Origin: Micrococcaceae bacterium UBA7136
Lineage (GTDB): Bacteria > Actinomycetota > Actinomycetes > Actinomycetales > Micrococcaceae
Direction of reading: 5' to 3'
DNA length: 6,352 bases
Assembly (NCBI GenBank): GCA_002492045.1
Contig: DKXC01000113.1
Coordinates: 1 to 6,352 of the forward strand
The notes beneath the pieces were generated by a model. That model made no database searches, was not told the origin of the DNA, and saw only the letters and a list, made by a program, of their open reading frames with translations. Of this stretch, positions 5,931 to 6,352 are shown piece after piece. Both the position numbers and the translations under genes were made by a program. The stretch's first letter is position 1. The number at the start of each line of letters is the position of its first letter.

Positions 5931-6352
5931 GCGCTCAAGCACGTCAGCCCCTGTCTGCGCCCGGTCGCGGCAGGGGCCTTCGTGACGTTATTACTAACCG
6001 GTATCTGCTCAAGCTCCTGGTTGATAAGGAAATTCAGGTGCGTTACCGGGGCTCTGTCCTCGGTATCCTCTGGTCCTACATCAAGCCGGGCGTCCAGTTC
6101 GCTGTCTTCTATGTGGCTATGGGCCTCTTCTTGGGCTTGGAGAGGGGGATGCAGAACTACGCTATCTACCTTTTCTCAGGCATGATCATCATTAACTTCT
6201 TCTCGGAGGGCTTCAGCAATGGAGCCAAGGCTATGGTGGTTAATGGTCCCCTCATTAAGAAGATTTATCTGCCTCGGGAGCTTTTCTCTATCTCAACGGT
6301 CTGGGTGGCTCTGATTCATTTCTTCCCCCAGATTTTGGTGCTCCTAGCTGGG
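5927..6352 (+). CDS. wzm: Polysaccharide ABC transporter permease, Wzm-type (ABC-2 family), partial
   Basis: The first 142 residues are visible and the gene runs off the right edge. The ATG at 5927-5929 overlaps the glfT2 stop as ATGA, indicating translational coupling; a weak CGGAG (5908-5912) is 14 bases upstream. The N-terminal cytoplasmic part ends in KEIQVRYRGSVLGILWS (34-50), a signature of O-antigen and teichoic-acid export permeases. Hydrophobic segments follow at about 51-70, 78-92 and 121-142, separated by the cytoplasmic loop NGPLIKKIYLPREL (106-119) typical of the family. With an ATPase (Wzt), expected but not visible downstream, it would move a lipid-linked polysaccharide across the cytoplasmic membrane. 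Placement after glf and glfT2 suggests a galactofuranose polymer, as proposed for the mycobacterial Wzm-Wzt galactan exporter. TagG/RfbA-type names are equivalent; the substrate is inferred from context only. Confidence 0.9.
   Translation, partial: MSAQARQPLSAPGRGRGLRDVITNRYLLKLLVDKEIQVRYRGSVLGILWSYIKPGVQFAVFYVAMGLFLGLERGMQNYAIYLFSGMIIINFFSEGFSNGAKAMVVNGPLIKKIYLPRELFSISTVWVALIHFFPQILVLLAG
5941..5988 (+). repeat. Long GC-rich stem-loop inside the start of the permease gene
   Basis: ACGTCA (5941-5946) pairs with TGACGT (5983-5988), GCCCCTG (5947-5953) with CAGGGGC (5971-5977), and CTGCG (5955-5959) with CGCGG (5966-5970, one G-U wobble), around the loop CCCGGT. This gives 18 pairs with a one-base bulge on the left (5954) and a five-base bulge CTTCG on the right (5978-5982). 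It covers codons 5-21 of the permease. No T-run follows, so it is not a standard terminator. Confidence 0.6.

Noticed and set aside
5982..6185. Small separate gene in another plus-strand frame
   Set aside because: It lies entirely within the well-supported permease gene, and only the permease frame shows conserved family motifs.

Overview
The window looks like chromosomal DNA from a mid-GC member of the Actinomycetota. The clearest evidence is a GlfT2-type galactofuranosyltransferase directly downstream of a UDP-galactopyranose mutase. That pair is known from actinobacterial cell-wall galactan loci such as Mycobacterium tuberculosis Rv3809c-Rv3808c. A Bifidobacteriaceae-like or other non-mycolate actinobacterium would fit the moderate GC, but this is a guess and no rRNA or other phylogenetic marker is present.

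Layout. (1) Positions 1-2405, minus strand: a long gene cut by the left edge (801 codons visible). It encodes a membrane-anchored FtsK/SpoIIIE-family ATPase with a degenerate FHA-like N-terminal domain, two adjacent transmembrane segments and an intact Walker A/B ATPase, an order that resembles EssC of type VII secretion. (2) Positions 2406-2707: a 302-bp divergent intergenic region with a candidate promoter in each direction, a perfect 12-bp inverted repeat, and a long leader with several small inverted repeats before glf. (3) Positions 2708-3895, plus strand: glf, UDP-galactopyranose mutase. (4) Positions 3915-5930, plus strand: a GlfT2-like galactan polymerase. (5) Position 5927 to the right edge, plus strand: the N-terminal 142 residues of a Wzm-type ABC-2 polysaccharide export permease, overlapping glfT2 by ATGA.

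How it works together. The three plus-strand genes form a compact operon with a 19-bp gap and then a 4-bp overlap. Glf makes UDP-galactofuranose, the GlfT2-like enzyme polymerises it on a lipid-linked acceptor at the cytoplasmic face, and the Wzm permease, with an ATPase partner presumably encoded just downstream, exports the product. The divergent FtsK/EssC-like gene has no evident functional link and may only share the regulatory region.

The genes belong to known families. The less expected signals are non-coding: a roughly 18-bp GC-rich stem-loop within the first 21 codons of the permease gene, the 12-bp palindrome overlapping a possible glf-operon -35 box, and a TATACT box so close to the FtsK-like start codon that leaderless expression is possible. 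I saw no mobile element, CRISPR array, tRNA or rRNA.
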